This document shows, piece by piece, positions 36,637-45,259 of a stretch of DNA of 64,000 bases. The position numbers were made by a program, and so were the translations under genes. This DNA comes from an uncultured Clostridia bacterium (GTDB lineage Bacteria > Bacillota > Clostridia > Christensenellales > Aristaeellaceae), in assembly GCA_934636105.1 (NCBI GenBank), contig CAKTZR010000018.1, positions 1-64,000 of the forward strand. Reading direction: 5' to 3'. The stretch's first letter is position 1. Every line of letters begins with the position of its first letter. The notes under the pieces were generated by a model that worked only from the letters and a program-made list of their open reading frames with translations, was not told the origin of the DNA and searched no databases.

Positions 36637-38406
36637 TTACTTCGCGGCGGTTTCCTGATTGGCCAGATCGACGAAGCGGCGCACCTGCACCAGCACGCTC
36701 TCCACAGCGCTGCGCCAGAAATCCGGCGTGGTCACATCAATGCCGACGCTGGCGGTGACATTGGCGATGGTATCGCTGCCGAAGCGGGAGAGCAGATCGC
36801 AATAGACCGGCACAAACGCTTCGCCCTCCTGCTCATAGCGCGCATACAGGCCGCGCGCGAACAGGCCGCCAAAGGCATACGGGAAGTTGTAGAAGTGGAC
36901 GCCGGTGGAGTAGTAATGGCTCTTGCACGCCCACATATACGGGTGGCGGAACTCGGGATCAAGGCCGTCGCCGTAGCTCTGATCCTGCGCCCAGAGCATG
37001 GTTTCCTTCAATTCATCCACGTCGAGCGCATGGTCGGCCTGCGCGGCGACAACCTTCTGCTCGAACAGGAAGCGGGAATAGATGTCCACCATCGTCTGCG
37101 TCTGCTCGGTCAGGCAGGAATCCAGCAGCGTCAGCTCTTCCTCCGGCGTCGCGGTCTTGAGCAGCTGGGAGATGAGCAGCGTCTCGTTGAAGGTGGAAGC
37201 GGTTTCCGCCAGCGGCATCGGCGTTTCGGTCATCATCAGCGGCTTATGGCGCAGCATGCGGTTGTTGAACGCGTGGCCCAGCTCGTGCGCCAGCGTGCTG
37301 ACGTCGGAGGCGCTGCCCGCAAAGTTGGTCATCACGCGGCTGATGTTCTTGGCGTAATAGCCGGAACAGAATGCGCCGCCGCTCTTGCCCTCGCGCGGGT
37401 ACATGTCGATCCAGCCCTCGTCGAACGCGGTGCGCATCATCTCGCCCATCTCCGGGCAGAATTTGCCGAACAGGTCGAGCAGCAGCGCACGCGCTTCCTC
37501 AACGGTATAGGTGCGGGTGCTTTGACCGACGGGCGCGAACAGATCGTAGAACGGCAGACCGTTTTCATGACCGAGCAGGCGTCCCTTCGCCTTGAAATAC
37601 TCGCGCAGTTCCGGCAAGGCTTCGCGAATCGCCGTCCACATGGCTTCAAGCGTCTTTTCATCCATGCGGGAATGAGCAAGCGCCATATCCAGCACGCCCT
37701 TGTAGCCCTTGAGCGCCGCCATGGTTTCGCCCTCGGCCTTGAGGTTGTTCAGGCAGAAGCTCATCGGCAGTTCGATCTTCTTGTAGGAAGCCAGCTCGGC
37801 TTCGTAGGCGCGGCGGCGCGTATCGGCATCGCCGTCGTAAGCCAGCGCACGGACGGCGGACAGCGGAATCTGCTTGCCGTCGTAATCGACCAGCAGGGTC
37901 GCATCCAGCTTATCGCGCAGCTGGGAGAAGGCTTCGCCGCCGGAGAGCTGCATCTTCAAGACCGGCTTTTCCAGCGCCTCCGGAAGCTGATGCTTGGCAT
38001 CCTCCGCCGCTTCGCGCAGGGCAAAAGCACGCGCCTTCAATTCGTCGTCGGCGTCGATGATCGCGTCGAGGTTCTCAAGAGAAACCAGATAGCGGGAAAA
38101 GGCGTTGGATGCCAGCGAAGAACCCATGACAGCACGCATCAGCGGCGCCATCGCGGCGTTGGCAGCCTTGTTGTTCGCGTCCACGGCGAGCGTCAGCCCA
38201 ATCATCAGGCTCAGACGCTCGAAAAGGTTGGACAGCGCTTCCTCCTGATGAACCAGCGAAACGAGCTTCTTGACCTCGTCCTCAGCGGGCGCGGCGATAG
38301 CGGCGGTGAAGGCGTCGATCTCCTTCGGCAGACGAGCGAGGTCATCCTTGAACTCCGGGTCGTCAAAATCCTTGTAAAAAACGGTCAAATCCCAATTCGT
38401 TTTCAT
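36637..38406 (-). CDS. pepF: Oligoendopeptidase F (M3 family)
   Basis: This 589-residue cytoplasmic zinc metallopeptidase cleaves medium-length oligopeptides. The zinc-binding HELGH motif is at 374-378 with the third ligand expected in the downstream ETASTFNETLL segment. Flanking family features include GAFCSGYYAKNISRVMTNF and the C-terminal HFYNFPYAFGGLFARGLY. Length is typical. It would act on peptides of the kind imported by the Opp system, but is a single-gene unit with its own promoter. Confidence 0.95.
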   Translation of the reverse strand: MKTNWDLTVFYKDFDDPEFKDDLARLPKEIDAFTAAIAAPAEDEVKKLVSLVHQEEALSNLFERLSLMIGLTLAVDANNKAANAAMAPLMRAVMGSSLASNAFSRYLVSLENLDAIIDADDELKARAFALREAAEDAKHQLPEALEKPVLKMQLSGGEAFSQLRDKLDATLLVDYDGKQIPLSAVRALAYDGDADTRRRAYEAELASYKKIELPMSFCLNNLKAEGETMAALKGYKGVLDMALAHSRMDEKTLEAMWTAIREALPELREYFKAKGRLLGHENGLPFYDLFAPVGQSTRTYTVEEARALLLDLFGKFCPEMGEMMRTAFDEGWIDMYPREGKSGGAFCSGYYAKNISRVMTNFAGSASDVSTLAHELGHAFNNRMLRHKPLMMTETPMPLAETASTFNETLLISQLLKTATPEEELTLLDSCLTEQTQTMVDIYSRFLFEQKVVAAQADHALDVDELKETMLWAQDQSYGDGLDPEFRHPYMWACKSHYYSTGVHFYNFPYAFGGLFARGLYARYEQEGEAFVPVYCDLLSRFGSDTIANVTASVGIDVTTPDFWRSAVESVLVQVRRFVDLANQETAAK

Positions 38407-38462
38407 GGTGTTCCTCCGTCATGTTTTCGGGCTTCGTCGCCCGCTTTTCGGTTCTTGCTTTC

Positions 38463-38491
38463 ATTATAAACGGTTTAAAGCCGAAGAACAA
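38463..38491 (-). promoter_or_regulatory. pepF promoter
   Basis: On the minus strand TATAAT (38463-38468) lies 17 bp from TTGTTC (38486-38491). Confidence 0.65.
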
Positions 38492-38644
38492 GAAAGAAAA
38501 CACAAAAACTGCACAAAAATCAAGCAGAATGGCAAAATTCCTCTTTTAAAATCGTGTATCCTGCATTATAATTGAGACGAAGGCTTTTGATCCCCACCAG
38601 TGCGGGGAAAAAGGGCATTACAGACGAGACGGAGGATGAAAACC

Positions 38645-40369
38645 ATGACGTATCGTGAAGCATACGAAACCTGGCTCAAGGAATTTGCAGACGACCAGGC
38701 GACCGTTGATGAACTCAAGGCCATCGCGGGCGATGAAAAGGAAATTGAGGATCGTTTCTATACCGAGCTGTCCTTTGGCACGGCGGGCATGCGCGGCGTG
38801 CTCGGCGCGGGCACGAACCGCATGAACCTGTATAACGTTCGCCGCGCGACCAAGGGCTTTGCCGATTATATCAACAGCCAAAATCCGGAATACCGCAAGC
38901 GCGGCGTGGTCATTGCGTATGACTCCCGCCGGATGAGCCCGGAGTTCGCGAAGGCTTCCGCGCTCGTGCTCTGCCACGAGGGCATTCACGCGTATCTGTT
39001 CGACGAACTGCGTCCGGTGCCGATTCTCTCTTACGCGGTGCGCCATCTGCACGCCATCGCGGGCATTGTCATCACCGCCAGCCACAACCCGCCGCAGTAT
39101 AACGGCTACAAGGTCTATTGGGAGGACGGCGCGCAGATGCCGCCGGAATACGCCGATCAGGTGCTCGCGCGCATCCGCGCCAACCGCTACGAGGACGCGG
39201 TGGAGATGGATGAGGCCGAGGCGAAGGCCAAGGGTCTGCTGCAAATCATCGGCAACAAGGAAGTTGACGACGATTACATCGCGCAGGTCAAGACGCTCTC
39301 CGTGCAGCCCGAACTGATGAAGACCGCGGGCAAAGAGCTCAAGATCGTCTATACGCCGCTCCACGGCTCCGGCAACAAGCCCGTCCGCCGCATCCTCAAG
39401 GAAATCGGCATTGAAAACGTCTACGTCGTCAAGGAGCAGGAACTGCCCGATCCGAACTTCTCCACCGTCAAGGTGCCGAATCCGGAAGACCCGGCGGCGT
39501 TCACGCTGGCCATGAAGCTGGCGGACGAAGTCGGCGCGGACTGCATTTTCGGCACCGATCCGGACTGCGACCGCGTGGGCATTGCCGTCAAGGATGACGC
39601 GGGCCAGTATTACCTGATGACCGGCAACCAGATCGGCTGCGTGCTGCTGTATTACATCCTCAAGAGCCGCAAGGCGCTGGGCAACCTCCCGGCGGATGGC
39701 GCGGTGGTCAAGTCCGTCGTCTCCACCGAGCTGGCGCGTAAGATCGCCGAGAGCTTCGGTCTCGTCTGCTTCAATACGCTGACGGGCTTCAAGTGGATTG
39801 CCGAGAAGATTCAGCAGTTCCAGGATAAGGGCGACCATACCTTTGTCTTCGGCTTTGAGGAGAGCTACGGCTTCCTGTCCTCCACCTTCGTGCGAGACAA
39901 GGACGGCGTGAACGCGTCGCTGCTGATTGCCGAAGCCGCCGCGTGGGCGAAGACGCAGGGCAAGACGCTCTACGATATCCTCCAGGAAATCTACAAGACC
40001 TACGGCTATTATGTTGAAAAGGTCGTTTCCGTCACCCTGCCGGGCAAGGACGGCGTGGTGAAGATGAAGGAAATCATGAAGAACCTGCGCGAGAATCCGC
40101 CGAAGAAGCTTGCAGGCAAGAAGGTGCTGGCGGTTCGCGATTATCTGGCCGATACTCGCACCGATTGCGAGGGACATGTGACCGCCGCGGGCCTGCCCAA
40201 GAGCGATGTGCTTTACTTTGAGCTGGTGGATGACGCGTGGGTCTGCATCCGTCCGTCCGGCACCGAGCCGAAGATCAAGCTCTATGTCAACACGAACGCC
40301 AAGAATCCGGAGGATTCCGCCAAGGAGAACGCCGAGTTGGTTGAAGCGTGCAAGGCACTGATGGCCTGA
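38645..40369 (+). CDS. pgcA: Phosphoglucomutase / phosphomannomutase
   Basis: This 574-residue alpha-D-phosphohexomutase interconverts glucose-6-phosphate and glucose-1-phosphate. Motifs: the phosphoserine loop TASHNPPQYNGYKVYW (Ser near 145), the Mg2+ loop DPDCDRVG (near 304), the sugar loop GFEESYG, and the phosphate-binding RPSGTEPK near the end. ATG at 38645 is chosen because GGAGG lies 9 bp upstream; the ATG at 38636 would touch the site. A TATAAT at 38577-38582 is a likely -10. Glucose-1-phosphate is the substrate of GlgC encoded at 58 kb. Confidence 0.95.
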   Translation: MTYREAYETWLKEFADDQATVDELKAIAGDEKEIEDRFYTELSFGTAGMRGVLGAGTNRMNLYNVRRATKGFADYINSQNPEYRKRGVVIAYDSRRMSPEFAKASALVLCHEGIHAYLFDELRPVPILSYAVRHLHAIAGIVITASHNPPQYNGYKVYWEDGAQMPPEYADQVLARIRANRYEDAVEMDEAEAKAKGLLQIIGNKEVDDDYIAQVKTLSVQPELMKTAGKELKIVYTPLHGSGNKPVRRILKEIGIENVYVVKEQELPDPNFSTVKVPNPEDPAAFTLAMKLADEVGADCIFGTDPDCDRVGIAVKDDAGQYYLMTGNQIGCVLLYYILKSRKALGNLPADGAVVKSVVSTELARKIAESFGLVCFNTLTGFKWIAEKIQQFQDKGDHTFVFGFEESYGFLSSTFVRDKDGVNASLLIAEAAAWAKTQGKTLYDILQEIYKTYGYYVEKVVSVTLPGKDGVVKMKEIMKNLRENPPKKLAGKKVLAVRDYLADTRTDCEGHVTAAGLPKSDVLYFELVDDAWVCIRPSGTEPKIKLYVNTNAKNPEDSAKENAELVEACKALMA

Positions 40370-40370
40370 C

Positions 40371-40468
40371 GCCTTCCGTCAGCTTCGCTGTGCCAACCTT
40401 CGGCATCTCATCTGTTTGTTTCCGCCACCGGCGGCAACAGATTCGATGTCCCTCAAAGAGGGAGGCTT
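40371..40468 (-). repeat. R1 palindromic repeat, single long unit
   Basis: Starts CCTTCCGTCAGC two bases after the mutase stop codon and ends in the CCCTCAAAGAGGGAGG hairpin. It is the long form, with an extra internal palindrome (CGCCACCGGCGG) also present in the 42105 copy. Confidence 0.8.
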
Positions 40469-40508
40469 AGGTGCGAAAAAAGATTCCTTTTGTTGTGAAA
40501 AGTAAAAT

Positions 40509-40578
40509 CGGACGCGCAATGCGCGCCCCTGCATGGCCGATTCGGCGTGTGGGGACGGGCGGTGCGCGTCCGGTTTTT
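40509..40578 (+). terminator. Large hairpin terminator
   Basis: Outer 10-bp stem (CGGACGCGCA at 40509-40518 with TGCGCGTCCG at 40563-40572), partly paired interior including CCCC/GGGG, then GTTTTT. Probably ends mutase transcription. Confidence 0.75.
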
Positions 40579-40647
40579 CATTTTGGACAGATAAGCGCAA
40601 AACCCGAACGTTCAACAAAAGAACCTTGATGAAAATTCGGAAAAAGA

Positions 40648-40677
40648 TTGAAAATGCCCACTCAAGTGTGCTAAAAT
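40648..40677 (+). promoter_or_regulatory. Purine permease promoter
   Basis: TTGAAA (40648-40653) and TAAAAT (40672-40677) with an 18-bp spacer. Confidence 0.55.
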
Positions 40678-40730
40678 ACAGTCTCTCCCGGAAGCAAGCG
40701 TGGGGGAACGAAAGAAGAAAAGAGAAGGGA

Positions 40731-42101
40731 ATGAAAACTGTGTTTGAAAAGGTTTTTCAGCTGAGCAAACACAAAACCACCGCCAAGACTGAAATCATGG
40801 CGGGTATCACCACATTCATGACGATGGCCTACATTCTGGCCGTCAACCCGAGCATCCTGTCCGCCGCGGGCATGGACTCCACCGCCGTTCTGCTGGCAAC
40901 GGCGCTGTCTTCCTTCATCGGCACGGCGTGCATGGGCCTGATGGCGAACCTGCCGTTCGCGCTGTCCGCAGGCATGGGCCTCAACGCGTTTCTGGCCTAC
41001 ACCGTCGTGCTGGGCATGGGCTACACCTGGCAGGTCGCGCTGCTGGCCGTCTTCGTCGAGGGCCTGATCTTCATTGTGCTGAGCCTGACGAATGTGCGCG
41101 AGGCCATCTTCAACGCCATCCCGCTGACGCTCAAGCGCGGCGTTTCCGTCGGTATCGGCCTGTTCATCTGCTTCATCGGCCTGCAGAACGCCGGTCTGGC
41201 GGTCGATTCCTCCACGCTGGTGACGATTACGAGCTTCACCGAAAACTTCAACACGCACGGTATCTGCGCGCTGCTGGCGCTGGTCGGCCTGTTCATCATG
41301 GCAGCGCTGTACATCCATCATGTGCGCGGCGCGATCCTGCTGGGCATTCTGGCGACCTGGATCATCGGCATGCTCTGCCAGGTGGTGGGCATTTATGTGC
41401 CGGATCCGGCGAACGGCTTCTACACGCTGTTCCCGACGATGGCGCTGACGGATTTCTCCAAGCTGGGTCTGACCTTCGGCCAGTGCTTCAACGTGGATTT
41501 CAGCAACGTCGGCATTGTCAATTTCATCATCGTCGTCTTCTCCTTCCTGTTCGTGGATATCTTTGATACCCTCGGCACCCTCATCGGCGTGGCTACCAAG
41601 GCCGATATGCTCGACGAGGAAGGCCGCCTGCCGGGCATCAAGCCTGCGCTCATGGCGGACGCCATCGGCACCACCGTCGGCGCTGTGATGGGCACTTCGA
41701 CCATCACCACCTTCGTCGAGTCCGCTTCCGGCGTAGCTGTCGGCGGCCGCACGGGTCTGACTGCGCTGACCACCGGCCTGCTGTTCCTGGCTTCCATGTT
41801 CTTTGCGCCGATCTTCACGGCGATCCCGTCTTTCGCGACTGCTCCGGCGCTGATGATGGTCGGCTACCTGATGGTCTCCACCGTCACCGAAATCCGCTTC
41901 GACGAGGATAACATGGCCGAAGCCATCCCGGCGTATCTGGCCATCGTCGCCATGCCGCTGTTCTACAGCATCTCCGAAGGCATTTCCATGGGCATCATCT
42001 CCTATGTGGTGCTGCATGTGGTCTCCGGCAAGGGCAAGCAGGTCAAGCCGCTGATGTATGTGCTGGCCGTGCTGTTCGTGCTCAAGTACATTTTCCTCTA
42101 A
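40731..42101 (+). CDS. NCS2/AzgA-type purine (adenine/guanine/hypoxanthine) permease
   Basis: This 456-residue transporter has 12-14 hydrophobic segments and AzgA-like landmarks: TEIMAGITTFMTMAYILAVNP at the N-terminus, ALSAGMGLNAFLAYTVV, FVDIFDTLGTLIGVATKA, and MGTSTITTFVESASGVAVGGRTGLTA. It should import purine bases by proton symport. ATG at 40731 closely follows AGAAGGGA. It is monocistronic. No purine riboswitch is visible upstream. An R1 pair follows the stop codon. Confidence 0.93.
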   Translation: MKTVFEKVFQLSKHKTTAKTEIMAGITTFMTMAYILAVNPSILSAAGMDSTAVLLATALSSFIGTACMGLMANLPFALSAGMGLNAFLAYTVVLGMGYTWQVALLAVFVEGLIFIVLSLTNVREAIFNAIPLTLKRGVSVGIGLFICFIGLQNAGLAVDSSTLVTITSFTENFNTHGICALLALVGLFIMAALYIHHVRGAILLGILATWIIGMLCQVVGIYVPDPANGFYTLFPTMALTDFSKLGLTFGQCFNVDFSNVGIVNFIIVVFSFLFVDIFDTLGTLIGVATKADMLDEEGRLPGIKPALMADAIGTTVGAVMGTSTITTFVESASGVAVGGRTGLTALTTGLLFLASMFFAPIFTAIPSFATAPALMMVGYLMVSTVTEIRFDEDNMAEAIPAYLAIVAMPLFYSISEGISMGIISYVVLHVVSGKGKQVKPLMYVLAVLFVLKYIFL

Positions 42102-42104
42102 GAA

Positions 42105-42284
42105 AACTCCTTCCGTCACGACTTCGTCGTGCCAACCTTCGGCATCTCATCTATTTGTTTCCGTCACCGACGGCAACAGATTCGATGTCCCTCATGGAGG
42201 GAGGCGTTATCCTCTTGCTATCGTGACTTATACCAAAAGGCTCCCTCCCCGAGGGAGCTGTCAGCGAAGCTGACTGAGGGAGTT
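42105..42284. repeat. R1 repeat, inverted pair (MITE-like)
   Basis: A long reverse unit (42105-42207) begins four bases after the permease stop and is followed by a short forward unit (42239-42284). Ends are AACTCCTTCCGTCA and TGACTGAGGGAGTT. Confidence 0.8.
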
Positions 42285-42318
42285 GCGGACTGCAAGTGAT
42301 ATGAGGAAAATCAATTTT

Positions 42319-42357
42319 AACTCCGCTCTTTGCTTCGGCAAGGGGCGGAGTTTTTTG
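42319..42357 (+). terminator. Terminator
   Basis: AACTCCGC pairs with GCGGAGTT around a TTTGC-TTCG-GCAA inner stem, followed by TTTTTT. A classic TTCG-loop terminator that ends purine permease transcription past the R1 pair. Confidence 0.9.
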
Positions 42358-42371
42358 CTGTCTTCACCCCC

Positions 42372-42400
42372 TTGTAAAAAGCCGTAAAAAACAGTATAAT
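42372..42400 (+). promoter_or_regulatory. DNA methyltransferase promoter
   Basis: TTGTAA (42372-42377), 17-bp spacer, TATAAT (42395-42400). Confidence 0.65.
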
Positions 42401-42473
42401 ACTATATTAGGGAGCGTGTCTGCGGACACGCAGGAATCAAAAGAAGCGCAAGCGCTTAGAAAGGTGGATGGCC

Positions 42474-43742
42474 ATGCCCTGCACATATATCAGCTGCGTC
42501 GCAGAGCGCCATATGGGTCGGGAGAGCATGGGCACGCTCATCCAGGCAAAAATGCCGGAGGAAGGAGAGACCCTGCTATCCCGCTTCGGCGGACAGGTGC
42601 AGACCATCTATCTCGATCCGCCGTTCAACACGGGCAAGCAGTTCGATATGAAGGCGCGCATTGGCGAACGCGGCTATAAAAACGGGTCGCCCAGCCTGAA
42701 TCTGCCCGCCTATGACGACCGCTGGCCGGATCGCGCGGAATATCTGGCGATGATGAAAAAGACGCTGCTGCTCTCCCGCGATCTGCTCAAGAAGGAAGGC
42801 ACGATCTTTCTGCATATCGACAGCCGGATGTATGCGCATCTGCGGCTGCTGATGGACGACGTTTTCGGCGAGAGCAGCTTTCTCAACGAGATCATCTGGA
42901 GCTATCAGACGGGCGGCCGCGCGCGCAGTTATTTTCCGCGCAAGCATGACGTGATTCTGTTTTATGCGCGGTCGAGGTCGTATTATTTCAACCTCAAGGC
43001 CGTGCCGGTTGCGCGAAATGAGTCGCGCAGCAACCACATGCGCCGCGCCGTTGATGAAAACGGGCGCAGCTATCGCGCGATTATGTCCGGCGGCAAGGAA
43101 TACCGCTATTATGACGACGAGCCGGCTTATCCCGGCGACGTATGGGACGATATCAGCCATTTGCAGCAGAAGGATCCCCAGCGCACCGGATACGAGACGC
43201 AAAAGCCGCTCAAGCTGCTCGAACGCATCGTCAGCTGTTCTTCGCAGGAGGGCGATCTCATCTGCGACCTGTTCGCGGGCAGCGGCACGTCGGCCGTCGC
43301 GGCGGCTGGACTGAACCGACGCTTTTTGTGCGTCGATCAAAGCCCGCTGGCGATTGCGACGACGGGCAAACGGCTGGCGCAGAGCACGGCGGGCAAGCCG
43401 CTGGATTTCACGTTCGATGTGGAAGCGCCGTGCGGCGCGGACGACTGCGTGGTGGAAGCGGAGGTCTTCCCGGCGATCAGCTCGTACACGGTGCGGCTCA
43501 TCAGCTTTGAAAACGAGGCCGCGCAGGCTATTGGCATCAACGGTTTGGACGCGGTGGATCAATGGAGCTGCGGCTTTGTGCAGGGCGATACCTATCGGCC
43601 GTATGCGTCGAGCGTGCGCAGCGTGGCGACACCGGCACTGGCCGCAACGCTGGAAATGCCCGTCTGCGCGGGCGAGCCGTGCATCATGGTTGTGGATATT
43701 TGGGGCAAGCGGCGGTTCTATCTGCCCAAGAGAAGGTATTAA
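42474..43742 (+). CDS. Orphan DNA methyltransferase (N6-adenine/N4-cytosine class)
   Basis: This 422-residue protein has catalytic motif IV DPPFNTG (residues 48-54) ahead of the SAM-binding motif I DLFAGSGTSAVAA (near 262). That order is characteristic of the beta class of amino-methyltransferases (CcrM and type III Mod-like). The region between holds IFLHIDSRMYAHLRLLMDDVFG and RKHDVILFYARS, typical of the family. ATG 42474 is preferred over 42468 because AAGGTGG touches the latter. No restriction or Res gene is adjacent, so it may be a solitary regulatory methyltransferase. It is flanked on both sides by R1 repeat pairs; its stop codon lies inside one. Confidence 0.9.
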   Translation: MPCTYISCVAERHMGRESMGTLIQAKMPEEGETLLSRFGGQVQTIYLDPPFNTGKQFDMKARIGERGYKNGSPSLNLPAYDDRWPDRAEYLAMMKKTLLLSRDLLKKEGTIFLHIDSRMYAHLRLLMDDVFGESSFLNEIIWSYQTGGRARSYFPRKHDVILFYARSRSYYFNLKAVPVARNESRSNHMRRAVDENGRSYRAIMSGGKEYRYYDDEPAYPGDVWDDISHLQQKDPQRTGYETQKPLKLLERIVSCSSQEGDLICDLFAGSGTSAVAAAGLNRRFLCVDQSPLAIATTGKRLAQSTAGKPLDFTFDVEAPCGADDCVVEAEVFPAISSYTVRLISFENEAAQAIGINGLDAVDQWSCGFVQGDTYRPYASSVRSVATPALAATLEMPVCAGEPCIMVVDIWGKRRFYLPKRRY

Positions 43743-43864
43743 CTCCTTCCGGTCGCTAACGCGACCACCTCCCTCAAAGAGGGAGGTTTTGTTCTTCCGC
43801 AATGATGCTTATACCAAAAGGCTCCCTCTGGGAGGGAGCTGTCAGCGAAGCTGACTGAGGGAGT
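43741..43864. repeat. R1 repeat, inverted pair (MITE-like)
   Basis: Reverse unit 43741-43788 overlaps the methyltransferase stop codon; forward unit 43820-43864 ends 10 bp before the next gene. The GAGGGAG at its end may act as ribosome binding site for that gene. Confidence 0.8.
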
Positions 43865-43874
43865 AAAAGAAGCT

Positions 43875-44471
43875 ATGACCAACGGATATATGGTTTATCT
43901 GCTCAGGATTCTGGCGGCGCAGGGCGCGCTGGCGTCCGTGTACACCGACCCGGACGACCCGGAGGGATTCTCCGCGGGGTTCGTCGAAGCGGTGGACGGG
44001 CAGCATGTGCTCATGTGCGATTTAAGCCCGTGGGGGCAGATTGACGGCTGGCGCGTGCGGCGCAATCAGGACGTTATTCAGGTGCTCGCGGGGGAGGAAT
44101 ATGAACAGCGGCTGGCGATGCTGCTCGCTTATCATAAGCAGCACCATCGCTGCTTTTTTACGGAAGCGCCCGCGGAGGACACCGACCTGCTGCTCAGCGT
44201 GCTGATCGCGTGCAAGGAGCGCGGGGAGATCGTCTCGGTCATCATGGGCGACGACATGATTACGGGCCGCGTGCTGGAGGCCAACGGCCTGCGGCTCAAG
44301 CTGCGGCTGCTGGATTTCTTCGGCCGCGAGGCGGAGGAGGAAACCGTCACCCTGCGCGAAATTGAGATTCTGGAAATCGCCACGCAGGAGGAGCAGATGT
44401 ACGCCGTGCTTGAAGACATGGCGAAGCAGGAAATGACGCTGCTTTCGTCCGAGCCTACGGAGGATCAATGA
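43875..44471 (+). CDS. Hypothetical protein with duplicated beta-barrel-like segment
   Basis: This 198-residue protein has no recognised family. Two segments of about 36 residues share a pattern: GFVEAVDGQHVLMCDLSPWG...DVIQV in the first half and GRVLEANGLRLKLRLLDFFG...EIEILEI in the second. The pattern (G-x-V, alternating hydrophobics, Gly turn, acidic-Ile end) is reminiscent of Sm-like small beta-barrels, which is only an inference. Its stop overlaps the trmD start by 4 bp (ATGA), so it is translationally coupled to trmD. The ribosome binding site probably comes from the adjacent R1 repeat. Confidence 0.7.
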   Translation: MTNGYMVYLLRILAAQGALASVYTDPDDPEGFSAGFVEAVDGQHVLMCDLSPWGQIDGWRVRRNQDVIQVLAGEEYEQRLAMLLAYHKQHHRCFFTEAPAEDTDLLLSVLIACKERGEIVSVIMGDDMITGRVLEANGLRLKLRLLDFFGREAEEETVTLREIEILEIATQEEQMYAVLEDMAKQEMTLLSSEPTEDQ

Positions 44472-45259
44472 AAATCACGATTTTGACCACCTTCCCGGAG
44501 ATGTTCACCCCGCTGCACACGAGTATGCTTGGCCGCGCGGAAAAAGCGGGCATTTTGGATATCCGCGAGGTGGATATCCGTGCCTATTCAAAAAACAAGC
44601 ACCATAACACCGACGACGCGCCCTTCGGCGGCGGCGCAGGCATGGTGATGCTGGCGCAGCCGATTGTGGACGCGATCCGCGATGTGCAGGGAGATCGAAA
44701 GGTGCGGCGCATTTATCTGTCCCCGCGCGGCGAGACGCTGACGCAGAAGAAGGCCGAGCAGCTCGCCAAGGAGGACGAGCTGATTTTGCTTTGCGGGCAT
44801 TATGAGGGCGTGGATCAGCGCGCGCTGGATCTGTGCATCGACGAGGAACTTTCCATCGGCGATTATATTTTGACCGGCGGTGAGCTGGGCGCCATGGTGC
44901 TGGTGGACTGCGTGGCGCGGCTCGTGCCGGGCGTGCTTGGCTGCGAGGAGAGCGCGCAGACGGAGAGTTTTTCCTCCGGCCTGCTGGAATATCCGCAGTA
45001 TACCCGCCCGCGCGAGTTTGAGGGGCTGACCGTACCCGAGCCGCTGCTCAACGGCAACCATGCGCATATCGTCGATTGGCAGATCAGCGAATCGCTGTAT
45101 ATCACGCTCCGCCGCCGGCCGGAGATGGCGCAGGCTTATCTTGCGGGACGCAAATTCACGCGACATCAGCAGAAGGTCGTGGACGCGGTGTTTGAACGCA
45201 TCCGCGAGGAGGATGAAGCGGCAAAAGCGGCTGACGTGCAGCCGGAGGAACGGCCATGA
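44468..45259 (+). CDS. trmD: tRNA (guanine-37-N1)-methyltransferase
   Basis: This 263-residue SPOUT-class enzyme methylates G37 of tRNAs with SAM, which prevents +1 frameshifting. It has the expected N-terminal ITILTTFPEMF, DDAPFGGGAGMV, LCGHYEGVDQR and the knot region SIGDYILTGGELGA. Length is slightly above normal because of an Ala/Glu-rich C-terminal extension. The usual rpsP-rimM-trmD-rplS neighbours are absent; instead it overlaps a hypothetical gene upstream and a Tet(M)-like GTPase gene downstream, each by 4 bp. Confidence 0.97.
   Translation: MKITILTTFPEMFTPLHTSMLGRAEKAGILDIREVDIRAYSKNKHHNTDDAPFGGGAGMVMLAQPIVDAIRDVQGDRKVRRIYLSPRGETLTQKKAEQLAKEDELILLCGHYEGVDQRALDLCIDEELSIGDYILTGGELGAMVLVDCVARLVPGVLGCEESAQTESFSSGLLEYPQYTRPREFEGLTVPEPLLNGNHAHIVDWQISESLYITLRRRPEMAQAYLAGRKFTRHQQKVVDAVFERIREEDEAAKAADVQPEERP

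Larger units (their letters stand above)
40370..40730. other. Intergenic region with R1 unit and terminator
   Basis: This 361-bp gap contains an R1 unit directly after the mutase stop, a large hairpin terminator and a promoter for the purine permease gene. The region was checked for the conserved core of a purine riboswitch, which was not seen. Confidence 0.7.
42102..42473. other. Intergenic region with R1 pair, terminator and promoter
   Basis: This 372-bp gap holds an R1 inverted pair, a strong terminator and the methyltransferase promoter followed by a small hairpin (GCGTGTC-TGCG-GACACGC at 42414-42431) near the expected transcript 5' end. No ORF is supported; short ORFs here are translations of the repeat. 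Confidence 0.75.

Noticed and set aside
40600..40730. Possible purine riboswitch upstream of the purine permease
   Set aside because: The conserved P1-P3 junction core was not found; only a promoter and ribosome binding site are visible.
42058..42273. Short ORF ending in YTKRLPPRGSCQRS, with similar ends at 43354-43854
   Set aside because: Both are translations of the R1 repeat, and the same peptide recurs wherever R1 does.
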